From contig JAGVSM010000453.1 of assembly GCA_022494885.1 (NCBI GenBank), positions 124,001 to 188,000 of the forward strand: 64,000 nt of DNA, in the 5' to 3' direction. Position numbers and translations under genes: made by a program. The notes beneath the pieces were generated by a model. That model was not told the DNA's origin. It saw only the letters and a program-made list of their open reading frames with translations, and searched no databases. Positions 1 through 10,988 of the stretch are shown in pieces; the stretch's first letter is position 1; every line of letters begins with the position of its first letter. The stretch comes from Micrasema longulum (Eukaryota > Arthropoda > Insecta > Trichoptera > Brachycentridae).

Positions 1-610
1 ATAGTTTTTAATTCATGTGTTATTTCCAATAATATTTTTTTGAAGATTAAGGAAAAAGAAGACGGTACATTTAAGATAACATTTTATATTTCGATAATTG
101 TTTCCAATCAATTTTTAATAAACTTGAACCAATTGATCAGACTGGTTTCGGAAACACCATCCGTCATCTCATCAAAGTGATGCCAATTAACTAAATGTTA
201 TTTTTAAATAGCAAAAATTAACAACTATATATTGAGTTTGTTCAAATACTTGTAGACAAGGACTGTACTTCACCTCCTAGAAAGTTATTTACCATTAATA
301 TTTTAAGGGCAAGTAATTTAAGGCAATTTCTTCCTACCAATATAAACCATTTGAATTTTGAAAATAAATGTATGAACGTATTGGTGGTATGAAAGAATCG
401 TTATAGTTTTTTAAATATTTTTATTTATTTATTTTTTTAAATAAAGTAAACAGAAAAAATATAAGTAATAATCTTCACTATAGTACGATAAGAGAGGTGG
501 GAGGTAAGAGTGGGAAGGAAAAGACAAACTCAAATATTCAGATAGTGACATTTTGATCGTGATCAATGTGAAGGGGCGTCAAAGACATTATTGCATTGTT
601 CAGATTGGCA
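1..610. other. AT-rich stretch, nothing recognised
   Basis: No coding frame, RNA gene or repeat arm is visible. A short phrase at about 236-280 (GTAGACAAGGACTG) recurs near 55850 beside a copy of repeat family R-B, so a small repeat fragment may be present. Confidence 0.4.
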
Positions 611-790
611 TATTACAACAGAGATAAAGAGAAAAGAATTTAAAAGTTAAGGCATTTATGGAGCTTGTGACTTGCCATTGACTGGTTTTAGTGACTACTT
701 TACACACTGTGTAACATGAACCCTTCCGCCTATGTTTGATCCATGTTTCTTCTTTCATCTTTCATTTGCTGAATGTTGTGAATCGAAAGT
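611..790 (+). repeat. Repeat family R-B, degenerate copy
   Basis: The order of landmarks matches the other R-B copies: ACAACAGAGA at the left, then AAGGCATTTATGG, CATTGACTGGTTTTAGTG, ACACACTGTGTAACAT, and a right part with CTTTCATTTGCTG. The family is non-coding and about 300 bp long, and I do not know its class. The best copy is at 37290-37590. Confidence 0.65.
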
Positions 791-1559
791 ACAGGGCCTC
801 GATTATGATGGGAAGAAAAAAATATCTTCAATTTTATCTACAAAGTAAAATTAAGTTTTCTGTATGAAAAATAAAATATGTATAATTTTTTTTTTCTAAA
901 CATGTTTTATTACCGGTTACCGACGAAGACATTTGGAATTTTCATACAAATATTCACACTTTCGTGCATGAATATCAATATTATTTTATACCATCTCAGT
1001 ATATACCGATAGAGATAGCCGTTCATAATCACGGCCCTGAAGCTAAATTATTAATTAAAGAAAATATAATTAAAAGCCGTCTAGAATAGCTTCTTTTACA
1101 TTTTACAAATGTCTCACATTTTGCATTCATATTAAAGTTTAGCGACAAATAAGTTCATAACCATGAAATATTTCTGATATTGTAATACAACATTCCTCAC
1201 CAATGGTTTGTGGTAAACTCGAAACAAGAGTAACAATTCATTCATAGTTACATTAAATTAACCCACAATGTAATCCAATTGTCAACTAAAAGAGAAGACT
1301 AGGAATTGAGACCATGTTAAGTATTTTGTTCCATTGAGGTTTGTTCGTTTCTTACTTCATCATTTCATCGCAACCACGATGAAAAGTAATTACAATTATT
1401 TGGTTTGTGGTTTTAGAAAATAAAATTATTAATATTTGAAGCACAAACTTTGAGATTTTAATTATTCTATTATTTTTATGGTATGTTGTTGGAAAATATG
1501 TATATTAAGTGAATTGGAATCAGATTAGAAGAAATGGCAGTCAAAAAAGAAAGCTATTC
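791..1559. other. AT-rich stretch, nothing recognised
   Basis: No frame longer than chance and no recognisable repeat end is seen. Confidence 0.4.
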
Positions 1560-1720
1560 ACCTCCTAGTCAAGTGCTTAGAGAGTTTGCCTACCTTACCT
1601 GAGGACTCAGGTTCGATTCCCAAGAAGGCGTACTTATCATTCTGTCTTTTTGCCGTAGTTGGTATACTGATGCAGAGCCATATTCGTCATTAGGTGCGAA
1701 TATGAGAATGATGATAAATT
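1560..1720 (+). mobile_element. SINE-A, internally deleted copy
   Basis: A tRNA-like head is followed by a B-box match GGTTCGATTCC at 1610-1620, then by the tail end of the family (TTAGGTGCGAATATGAGAAT and GATGATAA at 1690-1718). The middle of the SINE body is missing. Transcription by RNA polymerase III from the internal A/B boxes is known for tRNA-derived SINEs and is inferred here. Confidence 0.75.
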
Positions 1721-1829
1721 TGTTTTATATTTTAAATATTATAACTATAATTCTTATTGAGTTCTTTATTGATTGAATTTTTACGACCCATACACATTTT
1801 TTATATATTACATTTTCCAGTGTTTTTCA

Positions 1830-2275
1830 AAAAAGTTTTTCTTTTTACTACGTATATTACTATGTTTTTAATACATTTTTACTAGGTCTTTTTACTGGGT
1901 TTTAAAATATGTTTTTGAACTATGTCCCTTACTATGTTTTTTACCATGTTTCTTACTATGTATTTTTATCATCATCATTCCATGTCCGCTCCCTAGTTGG
2001 AGCATATGGTATCCACAGAGAGCCTCCATTCATCCTTATCGGCTGCCAGCTCCTTTTCGTCCTCCTAAGTCATGTTCTCGTCCCTATGTATTTTACTGAG
2101 TTTTTAATACGTTTTTATTATATTTTTTACTACATTTTTTACTTTATATTTAATATATTGTATACTAGTTTTTGATAGATTTTTTACTATGTTTTTTAAA
2201 ACGATGCATTTTACTATGTTTTTTACTATGTATGATACGTTTTTTTATTTATTTTTCTATGTATTGGGTACCGTT
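1830..2275 (+). repeat. Degenerate minisatellite, unit about TTTTTTACTATG
   Basis: Variants of a 10-13 base unit (TTTTTTACTATG, TTTTTACTACG, TTTTACCATG) recur many times at irregular spacing on both sides of a foreign insert at about 1968-2085. The array is diverged, so it is either old or of slippage origin. Confidence 0.6.
1968..2065 (-). pseudogene. LINE reverse transcriptase C-terminal scrap with GAT tail
   Basis: Read on the minus strand, the segment encodes a frame with DKDEWRLSVDTICSN followed by a stop and then ATGATGATGA. This resembles the last residues of the WFGHVERM-type LINE proteins (compare 63847-63975), which end in a tryptophan-containing helix and a trinucleotide repeat. 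It sits inside the minisatellite, so it was probably inserted there. Assignment rests on about 25 residues, so it is tentative. Confidence 0.4.
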
Positions 2276-2937
2276 TCTCACATATATGTTTTTTTACTGG
2301 CTTAGAACGGGATAAATAACCCTAGTTAGATAGTCAAAGCAACGTTATATAAATGTATAATTTTATACAAAAAACATAATAATTAATAAAAAAATATTAA
2401 AAAAAGGTTTTAAAATATCCCTATCTTTTCAATTCTTGTATCAGTTGATTTTTCATTTTTGTCAGGAATGAGAGCTTTTAAGTTGGGGCAGTTAAATATA
2501 TTTTTAATTATGTAGGTATTTGCCATAAAAAAACATGTACATATTTTAATGTGTTTCAAAATTTTCATTTTATAATTTCAAAATAGACTCCCAAATCAGA
2601 GGCGCAAAATTATACATAATTTTTCGTTGGGGGATTTAAAAATTTTGTAGATAAAAAGGCCACTAATATTTTTTTTTATTTATTCTTTAAATTATTATCT
2701 ATATGCTTTTTCAAAAATATTGAACAAAAATTTAAATATGAAACAAAATTAATTACTAAATGTGTACTCGACGTCAAGTTTTCGAGGTTTTTCTGTAAGT
2801 TTATCCAAAAAAACATTTGGCGTTGGATTCATAGATCTCTAAAGATTACGCCGATCAACGAACAATCGTTTTGTATTGCATTAACGATTATTTGTAAACA
2901 TGAAATAAAATGAGCAAAGGTTGAGCGCATAATACTT
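2276..2937. other. AT-rich stretch, nothing recognised
   Basis: Only A/T-rich sequence with no gene or clear repeat. Confidence 0.4.
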
Positions 2938-3052
2938 CATCATCGTCATTCCCTTTCCGCACCTAGGGGTGCATAAGGCACTGCATTGATACACCAATCA
3001 CACCGTATCTTGATCATTTTTATTGAATAAAGGTAAGATGATCAGATTTTTG
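2938..3052 (-). mobile_element. SINE-A, 3' part only
   Basis: On the minus strand the segment carries the SINE-A tail: TTGATCAAGATACGGTG-like body, GGTGTATCAATGCAGTGCC, the CACCCCTAGGTGCGG phrase, and the closing ATGATGAAG. The tRNA-like head is absent, so this is a 5'-truncated copy. Confidence 0.7.
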
Positions 3053-3304
3053 ATTTGGAAAACAGTATTTCAAGCGTTATTTCTTAAGGGCTATTTTTCT
3101 TTGAGCTGGTACTTTTGACATAAGACCATTTACTTTCTGCGTCATATCATACTGCAGGACAACAGGCGCTCGACGCGGCCGTTTGCAGCACTATTAATTT
3201 GTAGAACTATTGGGCAAGTAAATATTTCAATTGAATATTTAATATTGACTTAATTCGTAGTGATATTTTTTATTTATTTTATATTGAGTTATTTATTGAA
3301 GTAA

Positions 3305-3530
3305 TGGATAATAATATATCTATATAATATAATATATCACGACGTTACGTCGTTTGAGTTGATTTCGTGGATGAGAGTTGTTGTATCACACACCAAAGAA
3401 AAATATCAATTTATTGTATATATTACTTACATTTTATTATGTACCTTCTATGTAGGTACAAGTATATGATATTTTTTTATAGCTTACCTGTAAATTAAAC
3501 CAACATTTGCCACTGTATGTGCACAAATTC
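3305..3530 (-). repeat. Repeat family R-A, uninterrupted copy (empty site)
   Basis: Its reverse complement matches 5772-6240 through TTTACAGGTAAGCTATAAAA, the TAGGTACATAATA segment and GTGTGATACAAC...CAACTCAAACGACGTAAC. It lacks the 252 bp element present in the other copy, with the junction at about 3421-3428. No coding frame is seen. Confidence 0.8.
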
Positions 3531-4765
3531 ATTTAGGTGATTTATTCATCACACACTTGTCAAATTTCGGGTGGAATTATGACCCCCAAAACTCATGCTA
3601 TAATTATTACAAATATAAACGCATATCGTATACTGATATGAACTGAATTCAATCTGTTCAAAAATTTATTTATAAACTATCATAATTTTTAGTTTCTTTT
3701 AAGCACATTTAATATAAATTACACCACAGAATGTGAATTATTTTTGTTCATACATAAAAATTAACAACTTGTTTTACTTATTAGTTATATCACCTTGTAA
3801 TTTTGTTTTGTTTTATAGGTATGCATTTATTTATTCATTTAATAAGAATGGAAGAAATTTTTTTTAAATTTAAGGCACGGAAAAGATAAAAAAACCCAAA
3901 ATATATGAAAGGTTGTAATAAATAATATATTTTATCTCTACTTACAGTTTATTTCAAGGTGTGAATACGACAATTAATTTGTAACGAGGCGCTTTCTGCT
4001 GAGATTCCGTAATTTCATCTCTTCATCACTAAATCGGATAAGAGAGGACTATGACGTCATTATGTCTAGCGATGAATTGAGGTGATTGATAATGATGGCT
4101 TACTCGCTTCTCCAGGGATAAAGAAACTTTAAGTATTTTCTGAACGTTTAGAGCTTTCACAAACTAACAAAAAGAAAACAAATAGGTTATACCATCTCAG
4201 ATTCTACTTATGAAAAAAAAAAAATATGTATGCTTTTAATTATATTGTTAACCAGAAAAAAATAATTAAAACAAACAAAGGGCATTTAAAAAAATGGGTT
4301 TATCCATAATTACAGAATACAACTTTCAACAAATGCTGATATTAGAAACTTATGTATTTTTTTCATTTTGAGCCATACAATTCTGAAAAAAACGTTTTTT
4401 TAAATTTACTAACAATAATAAAACATGTTACCGTAAATCAAAAGTTAAACAAATATTCCTTATTATGAAACCTTACCTTTTCTGTTTGGAGGCTCAATAT
4501 TTTTGTAAAAAGTAAATGTTAATTTAAATGAAGTCATTCTGATTTTAAAAGCCATGTTTTAATACACTTTTTAATTCTTTTACGTAATGGGAAACGTTAA
4601 TGTAAATAGTATATGTATTTGATTAATGAAAAAAAATGTATTTAGTTGTAATATTGTATTTTAATTTGTTATTAATAAATAAATAAAAATTATATTAATA
4701 AATATTTAAAAAAATATAAAATATTCTTTAATTAAATTGACTTATTTGCATTTAATATATAACAT
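3531..4765. other. AT-rich stretch, nothing recognised
   Basis: A perfect CRE-type octamer TGACGTCA lies at 4052-4059. Otherwise there are only A/T runs. Confidence 0.4.
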
Positions 4766-4994
4766 CAGCGATGGAGAATATCTAAAAGTAGTAAATATGG
4801 AATTTTAGGCATTTACAGGGGTTATTATCTGTCGTTAGCTGGTTTTTATGACTCTTCATATTCTTTCAATTCTTTCATTTGTTGACCTTTGACAAGTGAA
4901 AGAAACTGAAACCTATATTGATGCGGGTGAAATTCATCTGAATAAATAAAATAATTATTTTGAAATATTTTTCAATTTTTATACTTCTCCTCGA
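4766..4994 (+). repeat. Repeat family R-B copy
   Basis: Landmarks in order are GGCATTTACAGGGGTTAT, TCGTTAGCTGGTTTTTATG, TTCAATTCTTTCATTTGTTG, TATTGATGCGGGTGAAATTC and CTTCTCCTCGAACCA. They agree with 37290-37590 over most of the length. Confidence 0.75.
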
Positions 4995-5771
4995 ACCAAT
5001 TGGTTTTATAAACAATATTTTTAAAATTTTGTGAATAATTAATAGATTTAAACCCCTAGGAAGTTTGTATTATTAAAATGTATATTTGAATTGTTTGCAT
5101 TTCATTTGAAATAAACGTATTACAACGAGCATGCATTTTGGAAAAAAAGTATGTATAAAATTTAAAGCATTTGTATTCGTTATTCAATTTTTTTTTATGG
5201 CAAATGGAATTAACTGCAATCCGTGAAATTTGTCGGAAATAATTTCCATTGAAACGGTTTGGTCCTCTGAGCTTCCCTGCGCTCAAAAGGAAAGCGGTGC
5301 CTTTTCCCAAAATACATTTGATTTTACGTGTTTAGAATGCGCCAGTTCATTTATTCAAAGGCAGATAGAGAATGAAACCAAATCAGCTTTCAGAAATTTT
5401 AAGGGTAAACTGTTCCCGATACAAAATGTGAGGAAATACTTTCCGACTCAACGCCCTCGGAATAATTTACTCTGAAACGCATGAAATGTTTCAAATATTT
5501 TCCACACAAAAGATCCCATTCAATTTTGGCAACAAAGCGCCATGAAATATTAAACATTTCCTTCTTAAAAATACGCGGGAAGATGATTTGAAGGGAAATT
5601 TGCCGATTCAATAATGTAACCAGATTTCAAAAAGAAAGCTCTCCCTGTTTGAAATAATCTCCGAAAACATTTTACTGACTGTAGGTAAGGCTAAAGAACC
5701 GGTTACTAGATTATTTTACGAGTTTCCATATAATAATTAAATAAATGTTGGGAAATATTTGTATGTAACCA
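4995..5771. other. Intergenic; less AT-rich island at 5220-5640
   Basis: Open frames of 70-84 codons overlap on both strands at 5056-5611, but none resembles a known protein and overlapping frames argue against real coding. The island could be an unknown exon or conserved non-coding DNA. Confidence 0.35.
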
Positions 5772-6240
5772 CACACCAGTAGCGAACGGTGATTTTCTTT
5801 ACAGGTAAGCTATAAAAAAATATTATTTTTTTGTATCTACATAGTAGGTACATTATAATATAATGTATGTGATATCGCTAGCCCAAAGCAATGGTGGGAT
5901 GTATCAGAAATTTCTGATTTTGAGATACAAACGCTGATATGTTAATTAATAAAAAATATGAATGTTTTAAAATAGTAAAATATTGAATTTAGATAGTTGA
6001 CTTATGTGAAGATACAGTATTCATAACCTACTTCAAATAATTTAATTCATTCAGGTCCTTTGCATACCTCAAAGTCCGATTATATCAGAATATATTGTTC
6101 AGAGATATCTCACTATTGCTTTGGGCTAGAAATATATACTATAAATTGCTATTTTTTATGTGGTTCTGTGTGATACAACAGCTCTCATATATGCAATCAA
6201 CTCAAATGACGTAACTTAGTGATATATTGTATTGTGTAGC
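5772..6240 (+). repeat. Repeat family R-A, copy interrupted by a MITE
   Basis: The left part (5772-5877) and right part (6130-6240) together align with the reverse complement of 3305-3530. The 252 bp between them are a separate element. Non-coding. Confidence 0.8.
5878..6129. mobile_element. 252 bp MITE-like element with inverted ends
   Basis: The left end reads CTAGCCCAAAGCAATGGTGG and the reverse complement of the right end reads CTAGCCCAAAGCAATAGTGA, giving terminal inverted repeats of about 23 bp with two mismatches. The element has no coding frame. Its borders are supported by the empty-site relative at 3305-3530. The superfamily is unknown, because I could not identify an unambiguous target-site duplication. 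Confidence 0.8.
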
Positions 6241-7210
6241 TATACACATAATAATCCAAATTCAAAGTGTCTAGTACATCGCGAAATCCGTCACGTAAAA
6301 TAAAAAACGAACAAAATTAAATTTAAATTTAAAAAAATTAAAAAAATAATCCTATTTTTTCCAATGTTTATCTATAACACGACTACACAATAACGACTTG
6401 TAAACACTAACGTAATGTTTTATAACAGTTAAAAACTTATTTTTAAATTTTAAGCTACGGTTGAACGGGAACTATATTTTACGTCCAGCCCGTATGGTGG
6501 TTGAGCGTGATTTATAATATATTTAGAAAAAATGCCATTACGTTTTCTGTAGAAAATCTTGATTGTCATAAAGAAAACAGTTAAAAGATGACATTGTTGA
6601 GAATAAGTAATAATTATGTTGATTTTTTAACGTATAAGTGTTTTTAAATGATTTATTCAGTTTTTTTATTATGATTTTATCGGACGTGCAATTTAATGTT
6701 TCGCTAAGGTAGATTGTTCTGACGTTAACAACATCGCAGTAAATTTATTTGAGTAAATTATAAATTCGTTATTTTTGTCCCTGGTATTTATTTTAAGAAG
6801 GATAAGTTGTATTTAAGGAAATTAAACAATTTTGTGTTTCTCAGCCAGCTTCAAAGCGAAGATAACTCATTTATGAAGTGAAAACATTTTCATAATCTTA
6901 AACATGTAAAATATAAGCTGCGAAAGAGTTTTAAAGTGTAATCAGGACGATGGCAGCTATGTGATAAAAAAAATAATTTTGTGTTAACAAAGTCATCAAT
7001 GGCAATGCTCGCATCAATATAAATATGTTTGAATCGAATATTTCATGTCACCATTATTATTAAAATGGAATACTTATATAACGCCATTTTTGTAATAAAA
7101 TACCCCAAGGGCGCTGAAAAAAAGATTTTATAGATAAATAAATTTAGTTGAAGCTTTTAGATTTGTAATTGAATTTTTTAAATAATATTTAGTTATCACA
7201 TGCTACGGAT
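6241..7210. other. AT-rich stretch, nothing recognised
   Basis: No supported feature. Several poly-A and poly-T runs. Confidence 0.4.
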
Positions 7211-7738
7211 TTATTCAAATAATTTAGAGAACAAGTGGATTTTAAGTTTTTTCTGAAACATCACTTCACTCTTTCAGCTTCGCACCTCTGGTGGGAGAGC
7301 ATTCTATGTCACAGGGCCTGCGACCGCAAATGCGCGTTCGCCGAATTTAGTGCGCTGTTTGCGTAGAGGTATAATAACATTTTCTCTCGCCGTAGACCTA
7401 GCTGATCTAAGCGTGAGACGCCTGCTAGCTAGTTCATCGGGAATGCATAGTTCCCTGAGATATTTCGGAGCAGAGTTGTGCAGTGATTTATACAAGGGCC
7501 AACAGAGTTTGTATTCCATCCTCTGTGGAAAACGTAGCCAGTGTAATTTCCGAAGTAGTGGAGTAATATTACTGAACTAAGAGCTCCCTAAAAAAATAAG
7601 TCTCATTGCAGCATTTAATACAGACTGCAGGCGAGTCATTTTGTTCATTGGTAGACCTACATAGATAACATTATAATAATCGACTCTTGACATTACAAAC
7701 GCATCTGTTGATTGACGGGCGGAATCAAAATTTCGAAA
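7211..7738 (-). pseudogene. L2/CR1-style LINE reverse transcriptase, C-terminal part
   Basis: The minus strand gives one continuous frame with three stops. Landmarks in order: FVMSRVDYYNVIYVGLP, then MTRLQSVLNAAMRLIF, LLRKLHWLRFPQRMEYKL, YKSLHNSAPKYLREL, FGERAFAVAGPVT, NALPPEVRS and FQKKLKIHLF before the terminal TAA. These match the thumb and C-terminus of L2/CR1-clade RTs, which make the DNA copy during target-primed reverse transcription. The expected tryptophan of the 'GPxxWNxLP' motif is a TAG stop. Other stops lie near 7577 and after VRS, so the copy is dead. It is 5'-truncated, since the palm domain with the catalytic aspartates is missing. Clade assignment by eye only. Confidence 0.85.
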
Positions 7739-7746
7739 ATTAAACC

Positions 7747-7787
7747 AGAGACCTCTTGCAAAGATTGCTTCCTTGCAAGAGGTCTCT
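7747..7787. repeat. Perfect 15 bp hairpin
   Basis: AGAGACCTCTTGCAA at 7747-7761 is the exact reverse complement of 7773-7787, with an 11-base loop. The arm resembles the anticodon-side phrase of the SINE-A head (AAGAGGTCTC), so it may be a SINE-derived inverted duplication. Confidence 0.8.
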
Positions 7788-7894
7788 AGGTCGAGAAATT
7801 TAGGGGTTCATTGGCCCAATGGAAATAAGGGAAAGCCGCCACCGGATATGATAATATTGAACTATGCCAGCTCCGTGAACAGCCTCGACCGCGC

Positions 7895-7934
7895 GGGACA
7901 GAACGCTGGGACAATACGAAAATTCGGCCGCAGT
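7895..7934 (+). repeat. 40 bp block shared with 43703-43742
   Basis: GGGACAGAACGCTGGGACAA opens a 40-base block that recurs in the same orientation at 43703-43742 with two mismatches. The function is unknown. Confidence 0.8.
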
Positions 7935-7969
7935 CAACAAATATAAAATTACAAATATAAAAAATATAA

Positions 7970-8126
7970 AAACAAAAACTTCGTGACAACTTTTTCGCCT
8001 TGTTAGGGCATTTTTAAATATATTTTTTATATTTGTAAAAATAACTTTAAGTGTTCAGTAGACTCAAATCAGTGTTTGATTTCTAATATTATAAGTTTAA
8101 ATATGGAGTTCTACAAAATAAACACC
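7970..8126 (-). repeat. Palindromic repeat family R-F, half element
   Basis: It carries CGCCTTGTTAGGGCATTTTT, TTCAGTAGACTCAAATCAGT and GGAGTTCTACAAAATAAAC, which form one arm plus loop side of the R-F element seen whole at 32304-32535. The other arm is missing. Confidence 0.75.
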
Positions 8127-9090
8127 AAAACAATCAATAAACTCCGTCCAGAAAAATGATAACTTCATATATTTTATTTCTTATTAAAACTTCAAGTACA
8201 TATAATGCACTTTGGCTTAATATTGGAAGCAATATTTTCCAGCCAACAAAAAAAGGAGGTAAAAAAAAATTATTCCAAAACGGTACTTCAAAAAAAAAAT
8301 TAAATATAGGAATAAATTCAAATACAAATTAAAGCTGTAGGCAAATAAATATTGCTGATATGAACTTATTTTTTTTTTTGTTATTTACAATACATGTTGG
8401 CCACTCTTCTCGTTTATGATGTCACCTGCCCAAAAAAGTATTAATCTGTCGATCTTTCTTCATTTATGCATGTCTAAATTATTGCAAACTTTGCTGACTC
8501 ATATTTTAAAACTATCTTTGGTTTGGGGTTATTATTTAATGAGATTTTTGTATTGAGTCAATGGAAGAAATATTATTTACAAAATGATTGCATCCCCCCA
8601 TCCAATCAAAACACACTTGGAGAATGGGAAGAGTATATTGCTTCAATTAGAGCTTGTGTGTATTTGAAGGATGAACCCCCGGAAAAATATAATGTAGAAA
8701 TTCCACTACCTATATGCCGCCCTAACCTACGTAACATTCTGATAACAAATTCAATATAAGACATGACATCTCGCAAGAGTAAGGGTGGTATTTGGGCTTC
8801 TCTCCCCATTAATGACAATTTTGTTCGTACATATTTTATGTAAATTTATTGAATGCCCGGTGTAATTTGATTCTTAAAAGGGATGAATTTATCGATTCGA
8901 TTGTGACTTACAGGCATTATAGACAAATATAAATTTCATCATCTGTATCTGACAATGAATAGAGCACTGAATTCGTAAAATAAATACAAAGTAATTTACA
9001 TGAATCAATTTGCTATTCTATTTTATAAAGGTTAGTTGATCGGGACAGTTAAGTAATGTTGTAGAAAACCACAGTTTATTTAAAATTTCT
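8127..9090. other. Intergenic, nothing firmly recognised
   Basis: A 78-codon frame at 8523-8759 (+) and an overlapping one on the minus strand have no recognisable domain. Confidence 0.35.
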
Positions 9091-9175
9091 TGTTATGCCA
9101 GGAATCTAACCCGGGTAGGATAACGCGCTACCAACTACACTACGAGGTGGACTTATCTCCACTTAATTTTGGTCA
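9091..9175 (-). mobile_element. SINE-A head only
   Basis: On the minus strand: GTCCACCTCGTAGTGTAGTT (A-box region), then GGTAGCGCGTTATCC and CCCGGGTTAGATTCCTGGC, a B-box variant. The SINE body is absent, so only the tRNA-like part remains. Confidence 0.65.
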
Positions 9176-10626
9176 AAAGCTCCAATTATAAAACAAAAAA
9201 GTTTCGACTTGAAAAGCAAAAGATTTTTACTGAATAATTAATTATTTACAGAAACACAGGAGTCCTATTGCATTTTAAAAATCAAGGTATAAATATTTCA
9301 CTGAGAAGTGTTATTTTATTTTATTTTATTTACATATACGGCAAAATTGCCTTTAACAAAACTTATAATGCAAACATATTTGGTTAAATTGTTTTTTTAA
9401 AAAAACACACATTACTAAGATTTAGAAACAAAAATTAAGCTTAAAAATGATGTTACATATTATTAACTTGTTATTTATTTTAAAGAAACTAATAGTTGAC
9501 GATGATATAATTTTTTTTTTTTTAAAACACAGTTTAAAAACAGACCAGCGAAGTTTCTAAATAGAAATCATAGATATTATTGTGTTACAACAAAAGGATG
9601 TGTTGACGTGTATTTGTATGAGAGTAAGTGTAAATGTGAGTTTATGTGTATTAGTGTGGGAGTAAGTGTTTAGGTGTGTGCATCATTAAATAGTCAACAG
9701 GATCAAATCGCAGTCAGAAATAATAAGTCTTAATTTATTTTAAAATAAATTAAGCGGCATGTAAAATAGATGAAATCAATAGATGAAAAAAAACATTATA
9801 GCTAGAGCAAATTATGTTAATATGACCTAATGCGTGTGGTGAATATATCACAAAAAAACGAAATATTTTCATTATTTCCTTATTTCATTTAAACAATTTG
9901 TTTTTAAGAACGTTTGTTTTTTTGCAATGTTTTCTGAAAAACTCTTTTAAAATGCATTTAAAAATCTTTTTTTACTGTTTGAATTTCGTTAACGTAAAAG
10001 CCCAGTTGATCTTGAACATAAAAAAAATAATTAAAATCCATCTAGCTAAGAGAGGTTTTTGTTGAAAGACAGATTTTATTGTAAGCTTCCCTTTGAATAA
10101 AAATAATATTTAATGATCATTTGCGAGCTCTTTTTACATTGAATCTCATAACGACGCTTTACGTTATCTTCAGTATAAAAAATGATCATCTGTGCTATGA
10201 GATCTTCTAAAAGGGAAGATGAACCCTAATGTAAAGAGCCAGGGATTCATTTTTACCGGAAAAAACAACCCTTATTTTCGGAGCAAAAACATTTTATTAA
10301 AATTTTATATCTGTTTATATTGAATATAAATTACATTTATATGACACGTATGTTACCACCCATGAATATGCATAGATTTTTTATTGTTCCATAATGAAAG
10401 TGATGGTTAAGTTCTTTATCGAACGCTTTAATTTCTATACGATTTTAGTAACACGTCATATGTATACTGTATACATAGTAATTATCACATCTTGTGCGGG
10501 TGGATAAAGAATACAGCAGTGTTTAAAATAGAACAAGAACCCAGGACAATAGTATAAAAAAAATATATTAAAAAAATAAAATAATAATAAGGTAACTGAA
10601 AAGGGAAATATATTGGAAATTATTCC
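9176..10626. other. AT-rich intergenic with simple repeats
   Basis: There is a TTTTA-type run at 9311-9342, possibly the 3' tail of a minus-strand LINE, a GT-rich patch at 9595-9690 with repeated AGTAAGTGT, and a loose inverted repeat around GAGCTCTTTTTACATT near 10126 and its partner near 10235. No gene. Confidence 0.4.
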
Positions 10627-10988
10627 GCCTCGTTACGTACCAGTTAGCGCCTTCGCAAGTTGGTTTAAAAGGTGGTTTAAAGGTTTAAATGTTCTTCACT
10701 GCAACAATCTTTTATTGTCCCCGGACTGGCACCTGAAGCTTAAGACAGATTCCTAGCCTTCAATTTTATAATAATATGGATGCTTCCACTTTCTATTTTG
10801 TTGTATCCCACCTCAATACAGAGCTCTTGGCCTCATAGAGTTAGGGATACGTTATGTTTTTTTTTAAATTTGTATCTTTATATAAATAAATAAATAAAAA
10901 AATGTAACAAAAGTGATCTATATACGCCGTAATACGAGTACCAATGGAGTACCCTATGCTCCACTGGGTGCAAATTGGAAAATTATGA
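10627..10988 (+). mobile_element. SINE-A split by a LINE 3' end
   Basis: The head is degenerate. The body has CCCCGGACTGGCACCTGAAG, then CCTAGCCTTCA at 10762, and resumes at 10903 with TGTAACAAAAGTGATC, ACCAATGGAGTACCC and CCACTGGGTGC. Joining both parts restores the family order CCTTCATGTAACAAAA exactly. The inserted 140 bp are described separately. Confidence 0.8.
10763..10902 (+). mobile_element. LINE 3' untranslated end inserted in SINE-A
   Basis: It contains GCTTCCACTTTC, TTGTATCCCACCTCAATACA and CCTCATAGAGTTAG and ends in TAAATAAATAAATAAAAAAA. The same sequence, reversed, lies at about 29085-29225 directly after an RT C-terminus, so this is the 3' end of that LINE family. The extreme 5' truncation is typical of target-primed reverse transcription. 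Confidence 0.8.

Noticed and set aside
8523..8818. Overlapping open frames on both strands
   Set aside because: Both cannot be coding, neither resembles a known family, and length is near chance.
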